From the NCBI GenBank assembly GCA_037446355.1, contig JBBIIT010000002.1, positions 66,846 to 130,845 of the forward strand: a DNA stretch of 64,000 nucleotides. Direction: 5' to 3'. This DNA comes from Roseiarcus sp037446355 (GTDB lineage Bacteria; Pseudomonadota; Alphaproteobacteria; Rhizobiales; Beijerinckiaceae). Every line of letters starts with the position of its first letter. Position 1 is the first letter of the stretch. Below are positions 25,976 through 34,986 of this stretch, piece after piece. The notes under the pieces are model-generated. The model was not told the origin of the DNA. It saw nothing but the letters and a program-made list of their open reading frames with translations, and did not search any database. The translations under genes and the position numbers were made by a program.

Positions 25976-27034
25976 ATGAGCCGTTATTGGAGCGCGGTGG
26001 CGCGCGGACTGACCCCTTACGTGCCCGGCGAGCAACCGCGTATCGCCGATCTCGTGAAATTGAACACCAATGAAAGCCCGTTCGGTCCGTCGCCGCAGGC
26101 GCTCGAAGCGATTCGCGCCGCGGCCAGCGACGACCTTCGACTCTATCCCGATCCCGAAGCGACGAAACTGCGCGAATCGCTTGCCGCTTACCATGGGCTT
26201 GGCGTCGATCAGGTATTTGTCGGCAACGGCTCCGACGAGGTGCTCGCGCACGCCTTCGTCGCTTTGCTGAAGCAGGAAGCGCCGCTGCTGTTTCCCGATG
26301 TGACCTACAGTTTTTATCCCGTCTATTGCCAATTATTCGGTATGGCCTACGAGACAGTGCCGCTCGATGGCGAAATGCGTGTGCAGGTCACGGACTACCG
26401 GCGACGCGCAGGCGCGATCATCTTAGCGAACCCGAACGCGCCGACCGCGATCGCGTTGGAGCGCGCGGAGATCGCGAAGCTCGTCGGCGAGCGCATGGAC
26501 GTACCCGTTGTGATCGACGAGGCCTATGTCGATTTCGGGGGCGAAACGGCGATCCAGCTGATCGCGAATCACCCCAATCTGTTGGTCGTGCGGACGATGT
26601 CGAAATCGCGCGCGCTTGCGGGATTGAGGGTTGGTTACGCGCTCGGTTCGGCGGAACTGATCGAGGCTTTGCGCCGGGTGAAAGACAGTTTCAACTCCTA
26701 TCCGTTGGGGCGTCCCGCGCAGGCCGGTGCGATCGCGTCCGTCGATGACGAGCCGTACTTTCAAGCGGGCCGAGCCGCCGTCATGCGCGGTCGCGAAGAA
26801 ATGACCGCCGGCCTCGTTCGCCTGGGCTTCGACGTGTTGCCTTCGGCCGCGAATTTCGTATTCACGCGCCATCGCATTCGCGGCGGAGCCGATCTCGCGG
26901 CTGCGCTCCGCCAACGCGCGGTGCTGGTGCGGCATTTCGATAAGCCGCGCATTGCGGACTATCTGCGCATCACTGTCGGAACGGACGATCAAATCCGTCG
27001 TCTGCTCGCGGCGCTAGCGGGAATACTTGGCTGA
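25976..27034 (+). CDS. hisC: Histidinol-phosphate aminotransferase
   Basis: This 352-residue PLP enzyme of aminotransferase class I/II converts imidazole acetol phosphate to histidinol phosphate. The N-terminal motif LNTNESPFGPSP, the PLP-binding Asn and Asp regions (ANPNAPTAIAL, VIDEAYVDF) and the PLP lysine in SKSRALAGLR (Lys 210) are present. Members of this family also transaminate aromatic keto acids, so it could serve phenylalanine and tyrosine synthesis with TyrC. It lies 63 bases after ggt; hisE is elsewhere in the window (52,851), so histidine genes are scattered. Confidence 0.94.
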   Translation: MSRYWSAVARGLTPYVPGEQPRIADLVKLNTNESPFGPSPQALEAIRAAASDDLRLYPDPEATKLRESLAAYHGLGVDQVFVGNGSDEVLAHAFVALLKQEAPLLFPDVTYSFYPVYCQLFGMAYETVPLDGEMRVQVTDYRRRAGAIILANPNAPTAIALERAEIAKLVGERMDVPVVIDEAYVDFGGETAIQLIANHPNLLVVRTMSKSRALAGLRVGYALGSAELIEALRRVKDSFNSYPLGRPAQAGAIASVDDEPYFQAGRAAVMRGREEMTAGLVRLGFDVLPSAANFVFTRHRIRGGADLAAALRQRAVLVRHFDKPRIADYLRITVGTDDQIRRLLAALAGILG

Positions 27035-27064
27035 AGCAAGCGCGCGTTCGTGCGAGCTGGACCG

Positions 27065-29788
27065 TTACTGCGCCGCGATCGCTCCTGGGAACACGACTTC
27101 CACCAGCGTGCCGTGGTCCTTGCGGCTTTTGATCGAGAAATCCGCGTGGTTGGCCTCGACGAGCGCCTTGGTCAGCGGTAAGCCGAGCCCCGAGCCTTCG
27201 TCGCGACGTACGCCAGGTAGGCGTTGGAAACGCTCCATGGCTAAGCTCAGCTCATTTTCGTTCATGCCGACGCCGGTGTCGCGGACGCGGATGACGGCGT
27301 GATTCGCCTCGTCGAGCGCGGTTGAAACGATCACCTGTCCGCCTGGCTCATTGTATTTCACCGCGTTCGACATCAGATTGAGCACGATTTGACGCAGAGA
27401 TCGTTCGTCGGCCATCACATTAGGCAACTTGTCGTATAGGGACAGTCGCACGATTATTCGCTCGCGCGCCGCCTGGGGTTGCATCAAGATCACGCATTCG
27501 CGGATGATCCGGTTGGCGTCGACCGGCGCGAACTCCAGTTCCATCTTGCCGGCTTCGATCTTGGAGAGGTCGAGCAGGTCGTTGGCGAGGCTGACGACAT
27601 GTTGCCCCGAAGCGTGAATGTCTTTGACATAATCCTTGTAGCGCTCGTTTTCGATCGGACCGAAGCGTTCCTCCATGATCACCTCCGCGAAGCCGAGGAT
27701 CGCGTGGAGCGGCGTACGAATCTCGTGGCTAACGCTGGCGAGAAACTCCGTCTTGCGGACGCTCGCTTTTTCCGCCGCGTCACGCGCGCTCTCAAGTTCT
27801 CTGCGCTCGGTGCTTTCGCGCGTCAGGTCTCGAAATAACGCCCCAAAATCACGCCTATCGCCCGATGCGAGGCGGCCAAAAGCAAGTCTTATGGGAAACG
27901 TTCGACCTTCCCGATCGCGCGCCATCAGCTCGACGCTTTCGTCCCTACTCGCGCGAGTTTCTTCTCGCGCCACGCGGTCGAGCAACGCGGTCGCCTCGCC
28001 TTGGCTGGCCGGCGCCAGCAGCATCAGGAAGCTCTCGCCGGCAACCTCCTTTTGATCGTAACCGAACAGCGCTTCGGCGCGCGAACTGAGCCCAAGAATG
28101 TGGCCCAAGGCGTCAAGGCGAACCATTCCATCCGCCGCGACGTCGAGCGCCGCCGCGAAATCTCGCGCGCTGGCAGCTTGGATTTCGCCAGCGCGGCGCA
28201 GGGCACGAATTTCCGCCTGATGTTCGGCTTCATAGGCGCGACGCACCGCGAGCAGCGTCGCGGGTTCGCCTTCCCAACGGATCGCGCGCGCCTGCGCATC
28301 GACAAGGATTAGTTCGCCGCTGGAGGCCACCATCGTGATGCCCTGATCAGAGTTCTCCGGCGCTAGGACCGATGGGTCGCGACCGCGGAAGGCGGCGTTC
28401 AGTCCGTCTGCGTCGCGAAAGCTCGCTAGACTTTCGAAACCGAGGAGATCGAGAAGCGTCCGGTTGAGGTAGCGCGGCTCGCCGTCCTGCAGCACCAACG
28501 CCCCGGTAGGGAGCGCATCTAGCAACGCCGCGAGATCATGCGCTTCGGGCGGTGAGTTCGAACCTGCTCGCTCGACGACGCCCGATTGCTTCGCCTCCGA
28601 CCGTCGGTCGGTCGGAGGCAGAGTGGGGTCACGCGCCTCGGCGCGCGGATTTCGACTCTTGACCCCCAATGCGCGGGCGATTTCCCGGAACGCATCGCGC
28701 TCTTGGGAACTCAATTCGACCGCTCGGCCGTCGCGCGGAGATTCCGGTTCGCTGGGCGGGTTCGCCAGCACGCCAAGCGCGGTCGGACGTATCGGCACGA
28801 CGTTTGGGGAGTTCGCTGGCGGAGCGAGGCCCGGTCGCAACACGACGATTTCGGCGCCTTTGGCCACGACTTCGTTGCGAACGTCCTCAGGCGACTGCGA
28901 GTTTTGCATGGTTTGTGGGGCCGCAATAAGTCGATCCGCGCCGAGCGATGGTTCCGGAGCCGAGCCTACCGCTAGCGGCGTCGGGGCCTCCACGACCTCG
29001 ACCGTTTCTCCAGAGAAAACACCAAATCCGCGCAATCCCGCGAACTGGCGTTCGCGATCGACATAGGGCGCGCCCGAAATAAACGCCACATGTGCCAGTC
29101 CTTTCCCCGGCATCGGCCATTCGATCCGAAGACCGGTGAACGTTTTCCCGACCGCGAGGGCTTGCGACCACAAATTTGCGGCGTCGACGCCGACTCGCGC
29201 GCGCAGGCTATCGAGCGTTTCGGCCAACCGTGGCGCATTTGCGCCCAGTCTCGCGTCGAGGGCCGCGTCGCTCGGCCCGAACCGGCCGTCGCGATCTAGC
29301 GACCACAAGAAGCGCACGGCGGTCCCCGGCGCCGCAGTGCTCGGGCGCGGTGATTCAACCTTGCGCGTAGGCGCGATGATCGGGCGGGCGACTAGGCCGG
29401 CGGATTCCAAAGCAACGAGCACAAATTGCGCTTCATCCGCGCGCTCGCCGAGGCGCACGCAGAGCGCCGACATCGTGACCGGCTGCCGATCGGCGAAGAA
29501 TCGAAGAAGTTCGAGGCGTGGTGCGCAATTCAACGGAAGATTTCGCGCGAGATGCCGCAGACGAGCCGCGCCCGGGCATTGCGCCCGGAAATATAGGGCG
29601 TCGAGATCCGCGAGGCCTTGCGCGCCCGCTTGCCTCAAAGCTGCGGGAGTTGCAAATATTGCCTGCGCCGGGTCGCCCTCGGCCACAATCAAGGCGTCGC
29701 CGCGAGCCAACGCGGCCGCGAACGGGCCCCCGGCGAGCAGCGCGGCGACTTGGGCGATGTTGATCTGCGTTCTTGCGCCGACGGTCAT
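27065..29788 (-). CDS. pdhS: PdhS-like hybrid-free sensor histidine kinase (PleC/DivJ family)
   Basis: At 907 residues this is a large soluble sensor kinase. A long N-terminal region (1-420) contains Pro-rich linkers, followed by two PAS-like regions (about 430-540 and 555-660). Then come the HisKA phosphoacceptor FLASVSHEIRTPLHAILGF (His 688) and an HATPase domain with NLMSNAVKYNEPGG, VRDTGVGM and GSGLGLPLTKAL. No receiver domain is fused. Length, soluble layout and the HisKA sequence match PdhS, the DivK-controlling kinase of Brucella and related bacteria. A CtrA-type motif lies 66 bases upstream. The exact orthologue cannot be fixed without a tree. Confidence 0.8.
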   Translation of the reverse strand: MTVGARTQINIAQVAALLAGGPFAAALARGDALIVAEGDPAQAIFATPAALRQAGAQGLADLDALYFRAQCPGAARLRHLARNLPLNCAPRLELLRFFADRQPVTMSALCVRLGERADEAQFVLVALESAGLVARPIIAPTRKVESPRPSTAAPGTAVRFLWSLDRDGRFGPSDAALDARLGANAPRLAETLDSLRARVGVDAANLWSQALAVGKTFTGLRIEWPMPGKGLAHVAFISGAPYVDRERQFAGLRGFGVFSGETVEVVEAPTPLAVGSAPEPSLGADRLIAAPQTMQNSQSPEDVRNEVVAKGAEIVVLRPGLAPPANSPNVVPIRPTALGVLANPPSEPESPRDGRAVELSSQERDAFREIARALGVKSRNPRAEARDPTLPPTDRRSEAKQSGVVERAGSNSPPEAHDLAALLDALPTGALVLQDGEPRYLNRTLLDLLGFESLASFRDADGLNAAFRGRDPSVLAPENSDQGITMVASSGELILVDAQARAIRWEGEPATLLAVRRAYEAEHQAEIRALRRAGEIQAASARDFAAALDVAADGMVRLDALGHILGLSSRAEALFGYDQKEVAGESFLMLLAPASQGEATALLDRVAREETRASRDESVELMARDREGRTFPIRLAFGRLASGDRRDFGALFRDLTRESTERRELESARDAAEKASVRKTEFLASVSHEIRTPLHAILGFAEVIMEERFGPIENERYKDYVKDIHASGQHVVSLANDLLDLSKIEAGKMELEFAPVDANRIIRECVILMQPQAARERIIVRLSLYDKLPNVMADERSLRQIVLNLMSNAVKYNEPGGQVIVSTALDEANHAVIRVRDTGVGMNENELSLAMERFQRLPGVRRDEGSGLGLPLTKALVEANHADFSIKSRKDHGTLVEVVFPGAIAAQ

Positions 29789-29853
29789 GTTCCCCGCAGT
29801 TCGGATCGCGTTCGCTCCCGCATTTCAGTCGGGCGCTTCAGCGGTCAGCATCC

Positions 29854-29868
29854 TTAGCAAATCCTTAA
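29854..29868. promoter_or_regulatory. Candidate CtrA site upstream of pdhS-like kinase
   Basis: TTAG-N7-TTAA matches the CtrA consensus TTAA-N7-TTAA in seven of eight positions; on the minus strand it reads TTAA-N7-CTAA. It lies 66 bases upstream of the kinase start. Confidence 0.4.
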
Positions 29869-29929
29869 GGCTTTCGCTTGGATTTCGCCAAGACTTGTTC
29901 CGAGCGAACCGCCGACAAGGTTAAGAGAA

Positions 29930-29965
29930 TTGTTGCAGCGCAAAATTCATGTTGCGTTGCAGCAA
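29930..29965. promoter_or_regulatory. TGC-rich imperfect palindrome, candidate PhaR operator
   Basis: Two 14-base arms (29,930-29,943 and 29,952-29,965; core TTGCAGC / GTTGCAGCAA) form an inverted repeat matching in 12 of 14 positions around an 8-base spacer. It lies about 60 bases upstream of the first phasin gene. PhaR repressors of phasin genes are known to bind TGC/GCA-rich palindromes. Confidence 0.5.
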
Positions 29966-30027
29966 TCACCGTGTTAGATTCATTACGAGCCAAATAGGTT
30001 GGAACTCCAGGGAAAGCGAGACTCAAA

Positions 30028-30393
30028 ATGGCCAACGCTCCGTTTGAAATCCCTAACGAGCTTCGTGATTTTGCCGAACGTAGCGTCGACCAAGCCCGTA
30101 AGGCGTTCGAAGGATTTGTTGCGGTCGCTCAAAAGGCCGTCGACGCAGTCGATAACTCAGCCAACTCGGCGCAAAACAACGCCAAGTCCGTCGGCTCGCA
30201 TGTGCTCGGGTTCGCCGAGCAAAATGTGAATGCGGCCTTCGACCTCGCCCATAAACTCGTTCAAGCCAAAGACCCGCAGGAGGCCTTCGCTCTGCAGAGC
30301 GAATACTTGAAGAAGCAGCTCGGCGCCTTGCAGGAACAGGCCAAGGAGTTTGGCGCGATCGTGCAAAAAGCCGCCACTCCCGGCTCAAAATAA
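30028..30393 (+). CDS. Phasin (polyhydroxyalkanoate granule protein)
   Basis: This 121-residue amphipathic helical protein belongs to the phasin_2 family, which coats polyhydroxyalkanoate granules. Typical features are the N-terminal PFEIPNELRDFAERSVDQAR, the central Ala/Asn-rich stretch and the family segment AKDPQEAFALQSEYLKKQL. It is followed 51 bases later by a second phasin gene. A TGC-rich palindrome upstream may bind PhaR. It implies that the organism stores PHA; a thiolase is at 57,608 but no PHA synthase lies in the window. Confidence 0.93.
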   Translation: MANAPFEIPNELRDFAERSVDQARKAFEGFVAVAQKAVDAVDNSANSAQNNAKSVGSHVLGFAEQNVNAAFDLAHKLVQAKDPQEAFALQSEYLKKQLGALQEQAKEFGAIVQKAATPGSK

Positions 30394-30444
30394 TTCCAAG
30401 GCGCTTCCCTTACCGTTCGCAATTTGAAGAAGAAGGACATCACC

Positions 30445-30954
30445 ATGGCAACCGCCCCAAAAAAGACCGCCGCCGCCGCCGTCGAACCCGCTTCCGCGTC
30501 GCTCGCGGTCGCACCGATGGCGGAAGTCTCGAAAATATTTGAGGCGCCCGCGGCCAATGTAACGGAGTTGCAGGACAAAGTTCGCGCCCTCGTCGAAAAG
30601 GGCCTTTCCGAGACCCGCGCCAATTATGCCAAGGTCAAATTGGCTGCCGATGATGCCTCCAACGCGCTCGAAGCCAGCTACGCCACCGCCAAGAGCGGCG
30701 TCGCCGAGCTCAACGGGAAAGCCATTGACGCTCTTCGCGCAAGCGCCGAAGCCAATTTCGACTTCATGAAGGCGATCCTCGGCGTCAAATCCCCGACCGA
30801 TCTACTCTCGCTGCAAAGCGACTTCGCCCGCAAGCAGCTGGAAATGCTATCCGGTAAGTCCAAGGAGATCAGCGCGCTCGCGCAGAAAGTCGCCAACGAC
30901 TCTGTCGAGCCGATCAAGGCTCAAGTCGTCAAGACCTTCAAGGTTGCGCTCTAA
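30445..30954 (+). CDS. Phasin, longer paralogue
   Basis: This 169-residue second phasin shares the block TDLLSLQSDFARKQLEML, the counterpart of EAFALQSEYLKKQL in the neighbouring gene. It carries an extra Ala/Lys-rich N-terminal extension (MATAPKKTAAAAVEPASA). The ATG at 30445 is chosen because AAGGA lies seven bases upstream. The two paralogues are different enough to be old duplicates, and together they probably set granule size and number. The gene ends before a strong hairpin at 31,004. Confidence 0.93.
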   Translation: MATAPKKTAAAAVEPASASLAVAPMAEVSKIFEAPAANVTELQDKVRALVEKGLSETRANYAKVKLAADDASNALEASYATAKSGVAELNGKAIDALRASAEANFDFMKAILGVKSPTDLLSLQSDFARKQLEMLSGKSKEISALAQKVANDSVEPIKAQVVKTFKVAL

Positions 30955-31003
30955 TACGCAATATTGGAACGCGAAGCGTCTCCTCCCTCGCTTCGTGATC
31001 TCG

Positions 31004-31024
31004 CGCCGCCCCGTCGGGGCGGCG
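31004..31024. terminator. GC-rich hairpin between phasin and serB
   Basis: A perfect 9-base stem (CGCCGCCCC / GGGGCGGCG) with a 3-base loop is followed on the plus strand by ATTATTT. It lies between two convergent genes and may act in both directions. Confidence 0.65.
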
Positions 31025-31034
31025 ATTATTTCGT

Positions 31035-31928
31035 CTAAGCCTCGACGAATTCCTTGCGCTCGATCCCCTGCGCGTAGAGCAACGCCGTGAGGTCGGCGTG
31101 ATCGATGCGCGCGTCGGCGGCCGCAGCGACCTTGGGCTTGGCGCGATAGGCGACGCCGAGACCAGCTTCTCCGAGCATCGCGAGGTCATTGGCGCCATCG
31201 CCGACCGCGAGCGTCTGGCTCGGAAGAAGCCCGAGTTGGCGCGTTAGTTCGCGCAACGCGGACAGTTTGGCATCCGCCCCCAGAATAGGTTCAAGGACGC
31301 GGCCGGTGAGACGCCCGTCTGCGACCTCAAGCCTATTAGCGCGGTGAATGTCGGCCCCGATCCATTTTGCGACGACGCCGGTGAACTGGACGAAACCGCC
31401 CGATACGACCGCTACATAACCGCCGCGCGCGCGCATTGTGGCGGCAAGCGTCCGCGCCCCTGGGTTTAATCGAATTCGCTTGGCGAGAACGTCGTCAATG
31501 ACGCTCGCCGGCAAGTCTTTCAACAGCGCCACGCGCTCGCGCAAAGCCGAATCGAACGGCAATTCGCCCCGCATCGCGCGTTCGGTGATCGCGGCGACAT
31601 GCGCGCCAATTCCAGCGACGGCGGCGAGTTCATCGATGCACTCCTGGCCGATCAGCGTCGAATCCATGTCGGCGACCAGCAGCTTCTTGACGCGACCTTC
31701 CAGCGGCTGCACGACGAGATCCGCGCCCTCGCTTGTCGCCAGCGGCGCCAGAATCTGCCGCGCGCGTCCGTCGTCGCGGAAATAGAGGTCCGCCGCGACG
31801 CCCTCTTGGAGCCATCGCCGGGCAAGCCCACCGCCGAGGGCTTGCGCGGCTCGCGCTATCAAGGCATCGCTTAGCGTCGACTTGACGGGGTCAACGATAA
31901 AGGTGGCGACGGATTCGGGCGACGACAT
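31035..31928 (-). CDS. serB: Phosphoserine phosphatase
   Basis: This 297-residue HAD-superfamily phosphatase forms serine from phosphoserine. The nucleophile motif is VADMDSTLIGQECIDELA, motif II is SGGFVQF and motif III/IV is GDGANDLAMLGEAGLGVAYRAKP. The N-terminal 75 residues form a regulatory domain of the ACT-like type seen in SerB. The ATG at 31928 is preferred; an in-frame TTG at 31943 also exists. It diverges from miaA with about 30 bases between starts, so the promoters must overlap. Confidence 0.94.
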   Translation of the reverse strand: MSSPESVATFIVDPVKSTLSDALIARAAQALGGGLARRWLQEGVAADLYFRDDGRARQILAPLATSEGADLVVQPLEGRVKKLLVADMDSTLIGQECIDELAAVAGIGAHVAAITERAMRGELPFDSALRERVALLKDLPASVIDDVLAKRIRLNPGARTLAATMRARGGYVAVVSGGFVQFTGVVAKWIGADIHRANRLEVADGRLTGRVLEPILGADAKLSALRELTRQLGLLPSQTLAVGDGANDLAMLGEAGLGVAYRAKPKVAAAADARIDHADLTALLYAQGIERKEFVEA

Positions 31929-31958
31929 GAGTATTCCGACCAAGTTGGGAAGCGGCGA

Positions 31959-32867
31959 TTGAAAATTCGTGCGCTCCTCATCGCAGGCCCGACCGCCAGC
32001 GGCAAGTCAGCCGTCGCTTTGGCGCTTGCGCGCCGATTTCACCTCGAGATAGTCAACGCGGATTCGATGCAGGTCTATCGCGATCTGAGCATTCTGACGG
32101 CGCGCCCCGCCGCCGCGGAGGAGCGCCTCGCGCCGCATCGGCTGTTCGGTGAAATCGACGGCGCCGAGAACTTCTCGGTCGGGCGATGGCTTGAAGCGGC
32201 GGGCGCGATTCTGACTAGGGCGACCCGGCCGCTGATCGTCGTCGGGGGCACAGGGCTCTATTTTCGCGCCCTGACGCAAGGCCTCTCGCACATTCCTGCT
32301 GTGCCCGGGGATTTGCGGGCGCGTATTCGCGCCGAGGCGGAGGGCGTCGAAACGCTTTCGCTGCATACGCGGCTCGCCGAGCGCGACCCGGCGTCGGCGG
32401 CGCGGTTGCGCCCAAGTGACCGCCAGCGCGTGCTGCGGGCGCTTGAAATATTCGCCGCATTCGGCCGTCCGTTGCTGGACTTTCAGAGCGCGCGCCAGCC
32501 GCCGCCGCTCGCCGCCGGCCAATGGACGGGACTGTTCCTTACTCCGGACCGCGCCGCGCTCAATGTCCGTATTGAAAGCCGCTTCGCCGACATGCTGCGC
32601 GACGGGGCGCTCGGCGAAGTCGCCGCGCTCGTCGCGCGCGGCCTCGACCCGGCGCTGCCAATCATGCGCGCCCACGGCGCGCCGCATTTGATCGGGTATC
32701 TGAACGGCCGGATTTCGCTTGCCGAAGCCGCCGCGCTTGGGGTGCGCGACACCCGACAATATTCCAAGCGGCAATTCACCTGGGCCCGACATCAGATGTC
32801 CGACTTCGCCTGGGTCGCGCCCGGCGACGCCGAAGCGTTAGGGGCGCAACGGCTCGCCTTTCTCTGA
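31959..32867 (+). CDS. miaA: tRNA dimethylallyltransferase
   Basis: This 302-residue enzyme adds a dimethylallyl group to A37 of tRNAs that read codons beginning with U. The P-loop IAGPTASGKSAVAL is at residues 8-21, followed by NADSMQVYRDL, GGTGLYFRAL and the DTRQYSKRQFTW segment near the C-terminus. The start is TTG with GGGAAG six bases upstream. The gene is divergent from serB and is followed by ligA after 25 bases. Confidence 0.95.
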   Translation: MKIRALLIAGPTASGKSAVALALARRFHLEIVNADSMQVYRDLSILTARPAAAEERLAPHRLFGEIDGAENFSVGRWLEAAGAILTRATRPLIVVGGTGLYFRALTQGLSHIPAVPGDLRARIRAEAEGVETLSLHTRLAERDPASAARLRPSDRQRVLRALEIFAAFGRPLLDFQSARQPPPLAAGQWTGLFLTPDRAALNVRIESRFADMLRDGALGEVAALVARGLDPALPIMRAHGAPHLIGYLNGRISLAEAAALGVRDTRQYSKRQFTWARHQMSDFAWVAPGDAEALGAQRLAFL

Positions 32868-32892
32868 ATCGACCTATGCGATAAAAGCGCGG

Positions 32893-34986
32893 ATGGCCCC
32901 TCGCAACCTACCTAAAAAAACGCCCGTCCTCGACGCCGCCCGTGAGGAGCGCGCGCGCCTAGCGGTCGAGCTCGCCGAGCATGACCGTCGCTATCACGCC
33001 GAGGACGCGCCGGTCATTTCAGACGCTGAATACGATCGGTTGCGACGCCGCTACAATGAATTGGAGGCCGCGTTTCCGGTTCTCGCCGCCGAACATTCGC
33101 CGGCCGACAAAGTCGGCGCGGCCCCGAGTGAGAAATTCGCCAAGGTCAAGCACGCGGTTCCCATGCTGTCTCTCGGCAACGTATTCGAGGATGAGGAGGT
33201 TATGGAATTCTGCGCCCGCGTGCGACGATTTCTCGCCCTAGCCGAGGACGCGCCGCTCGCGGTCGTCGCAGAGCCGAAGATCGACGGACTTTCTTGCTCA
33301 CTGCGCTACGAGCAGGGCGAGCTGACGCAGGCGGCTACGCGCGGCGACGGCTACGAAGGTGAGGACGTCACAGCCAATGTGCGCACGATCGACTGCATAC
33401 CCCAGCGCCTGCACGGATCGCCGCGAGTATTCGAAGCGCGGGGAGAAATCTATATGGCGCGAGCCGATTTCGAGGCGCTCAACGTGCGCCAAGTCTCCGC
33501 CGGCAAACCGAGCTTTGCCAATCCGCGCAACGCCGCGGCAGGCTCATTGCGGCAGCTCGACCCCCGCGTAACGGCCGAGCGACTGCTAGCTTTTTTCGCT
33601 TACGCTTGGGGCGAAACGAGCGAACCCGTCGCCACCACGCAACATGGCGCCATCCAGGCCTTCCATCGCTACGGTCTGCCAACCAATCCGCTGACCAAAC
33701 TCTGCCACAGCGCCGAAGAGATGCTTGCTCATTTTCGTAGTATCGAAGCGAGGCGGGCAGAGCTGCCCTATGACATCGACGGCGTCGTTTACAAAGTCGA
33801 TGATCTCGCCCTGCAAGAGCGACTCGGCTTCGTATCGCGCAGCCCGCGTTGGGCGGTCGCGCATAAGTTTCCAGCCGAACGGGCGACGACCGTTGTTGAT
33901 GCGATCGAGATCCAGGTCGGGCGCACCGGCGCGCTGACGCCGGTCGCCAAGTTGAAGCCCGTCAATGTCGGGGGCGTCGTCGTTTCCAACGCGACGCTAC
34001 ACAATGAAGACGAGATCGCGCGCAAGGACGTGCGCGTTGGCGATACCGTAATCGTGCAGCGCGCTGGCGATGTGATCCCGCAAATTGTCGATGTGGTCAA
34101 AGACGAAGCGCACGAACGGCGCGAGAGATTCACCTTCCCGCATAAGTGCCCCGTCTGCGGTTCGGCGGCGGTGCGCGAAATCGACGAAAAGACCGGCATG
34201 GCGGACGTCGTGCGCCGGTGCACAGGGCGCCTCGTCTGCGCCGCGCAAGCGGTGGAGGGCCTCAAGCATTTCTGCTCGCGCAACGCCTTCGACATCGAAG
34301 GCCTCGGCGACAAGCAAATCGAGTTATTTTTCAACGAGGGTCGGATCAAGACGCCTGCCGATATCTTCACGCTCGCGGCGCGTGACGGCGTTGGCGCACC
34401 GCCGCTGCGCGAATGGGAGGGTTTCGGCGAGACTTCGGCGCGCAATCTCTTCGCGGCCATAGAAGCGCGGCGTTCCGTCGTCTTCAATCGCTTCTTATAT
34501 GCGTTGGGCATTCGTCATGTCGGCGAGACCAACGCGCGTCGACTTGCGCGCTACTTCCAAGATTTCGATGAGTTGCGCCGGGCGGCGCGCGCGCCGGGCG
34601 CGGTTGAGACGCTCGGCGGCATCGAAGGCGTCGGGCCGGTTGTCGCCGAGGCGGTCGCGGATTTCTTTGCGGAGCCGCACAACGAGGCTGCGATTGACGC
34701 ATTGCTGGAGCAAGTGACGATTGAGCCCATGGAGGTGGTCGTCGCCGGGCATCCGCTCGCGGGCAAGACCGTCGTCTTCACCGGATCGCTCGAGCGCATG
34801 ACGCGCGACGAGGCGAAAGCCCTCGCCGAGCGGCTTGACGCCAAGGTGTCGGGATCGATCTCCGCCAAGACGGATCTCGTCGTCGCGGGGCCGGGCGCGG
34901 GATCGAAGTTGACGAAAGCGCGGGAACTCGGCGTCGAGACGATCGACGAGGAAGAGTGGCTGCGGCGCGCCGGTCGTGCCTCCTAA
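32893..34986 (+). CDS. ligA: NAD-dependent DNA ligase LigA
   Basis: This 697-residue, full-length replicative ligase seals nicks using NAD. An N-terminal Ia domain is followed by the adenylation domain with AMP-accepting Lys 129 in AEPKIDGLSCSL. An OB fold, a Cys4 zinc site (CPVCGSAAV ... CTGRLVCAA), helix-hairpin-helix repeats (about 490-600) and a C-terminal BRCT domain (VFTGSLERMTRDEA) follow. Its 3' end overlaps the convergent cfa gene by four bases. Confidence 0.97.
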   Translation: MAPRNLPKKTPVLDAAREERARLAVELAEHDRRYHAEDAPVISDAEYDRLRRRYNELEAAFPVLAAEHSPADKVGAAPSEKFAKVKHAVPMLSLGNVFEDEEVMEFCARVRRFLALAEDAPLAVVAEPKIDGLSCSLRYEQGELTQAATRGDGYEGEDVTANVRTIDCIPQRLHGSPRVFEARGEIYMARADFEALNVRQVSAGKPSFANPRNAAAGSLRQLDPRVTAERLLAFFAYAWGETSEPVATTQHGAIQAFHRYGLPTNPLTKLCHSAEEMLAHFRSIEARRAELPYDIDGVVYKVDDLALQERLGFVSRSPRWAVAHKFPAERATTVVDAIEIQVGRTGALTPVAKLKPVNVGGVVVSNATLHNEDEIARKDVRVGDTVIVQRAGDVIPQIVDVVKDEAHERRERFTFPHKCPVCGSAAVREIDEKTGMADVVRRCTGRLVCAAQAVEGLKHFCSRNAFDIEGLGDKQIELFFNEGRIKTPADIFTLAARDGVGAPPLREWEGFGETSARNLFAAIEARRSVVFNRFLYALGIRHVGETNARRLARYFQDFDELRRAARAPGAVETLGGIEGVGPVVAEAVADFFAEPHNEAAIDALLEQVTIEPMEVVVAGHPLAGKTVVFTGSLERMTRDEAKALAERLDAKVSGSISAKTDLVVAGPGAGSKLTKARELGVETIDEEEWLRRAGRAS

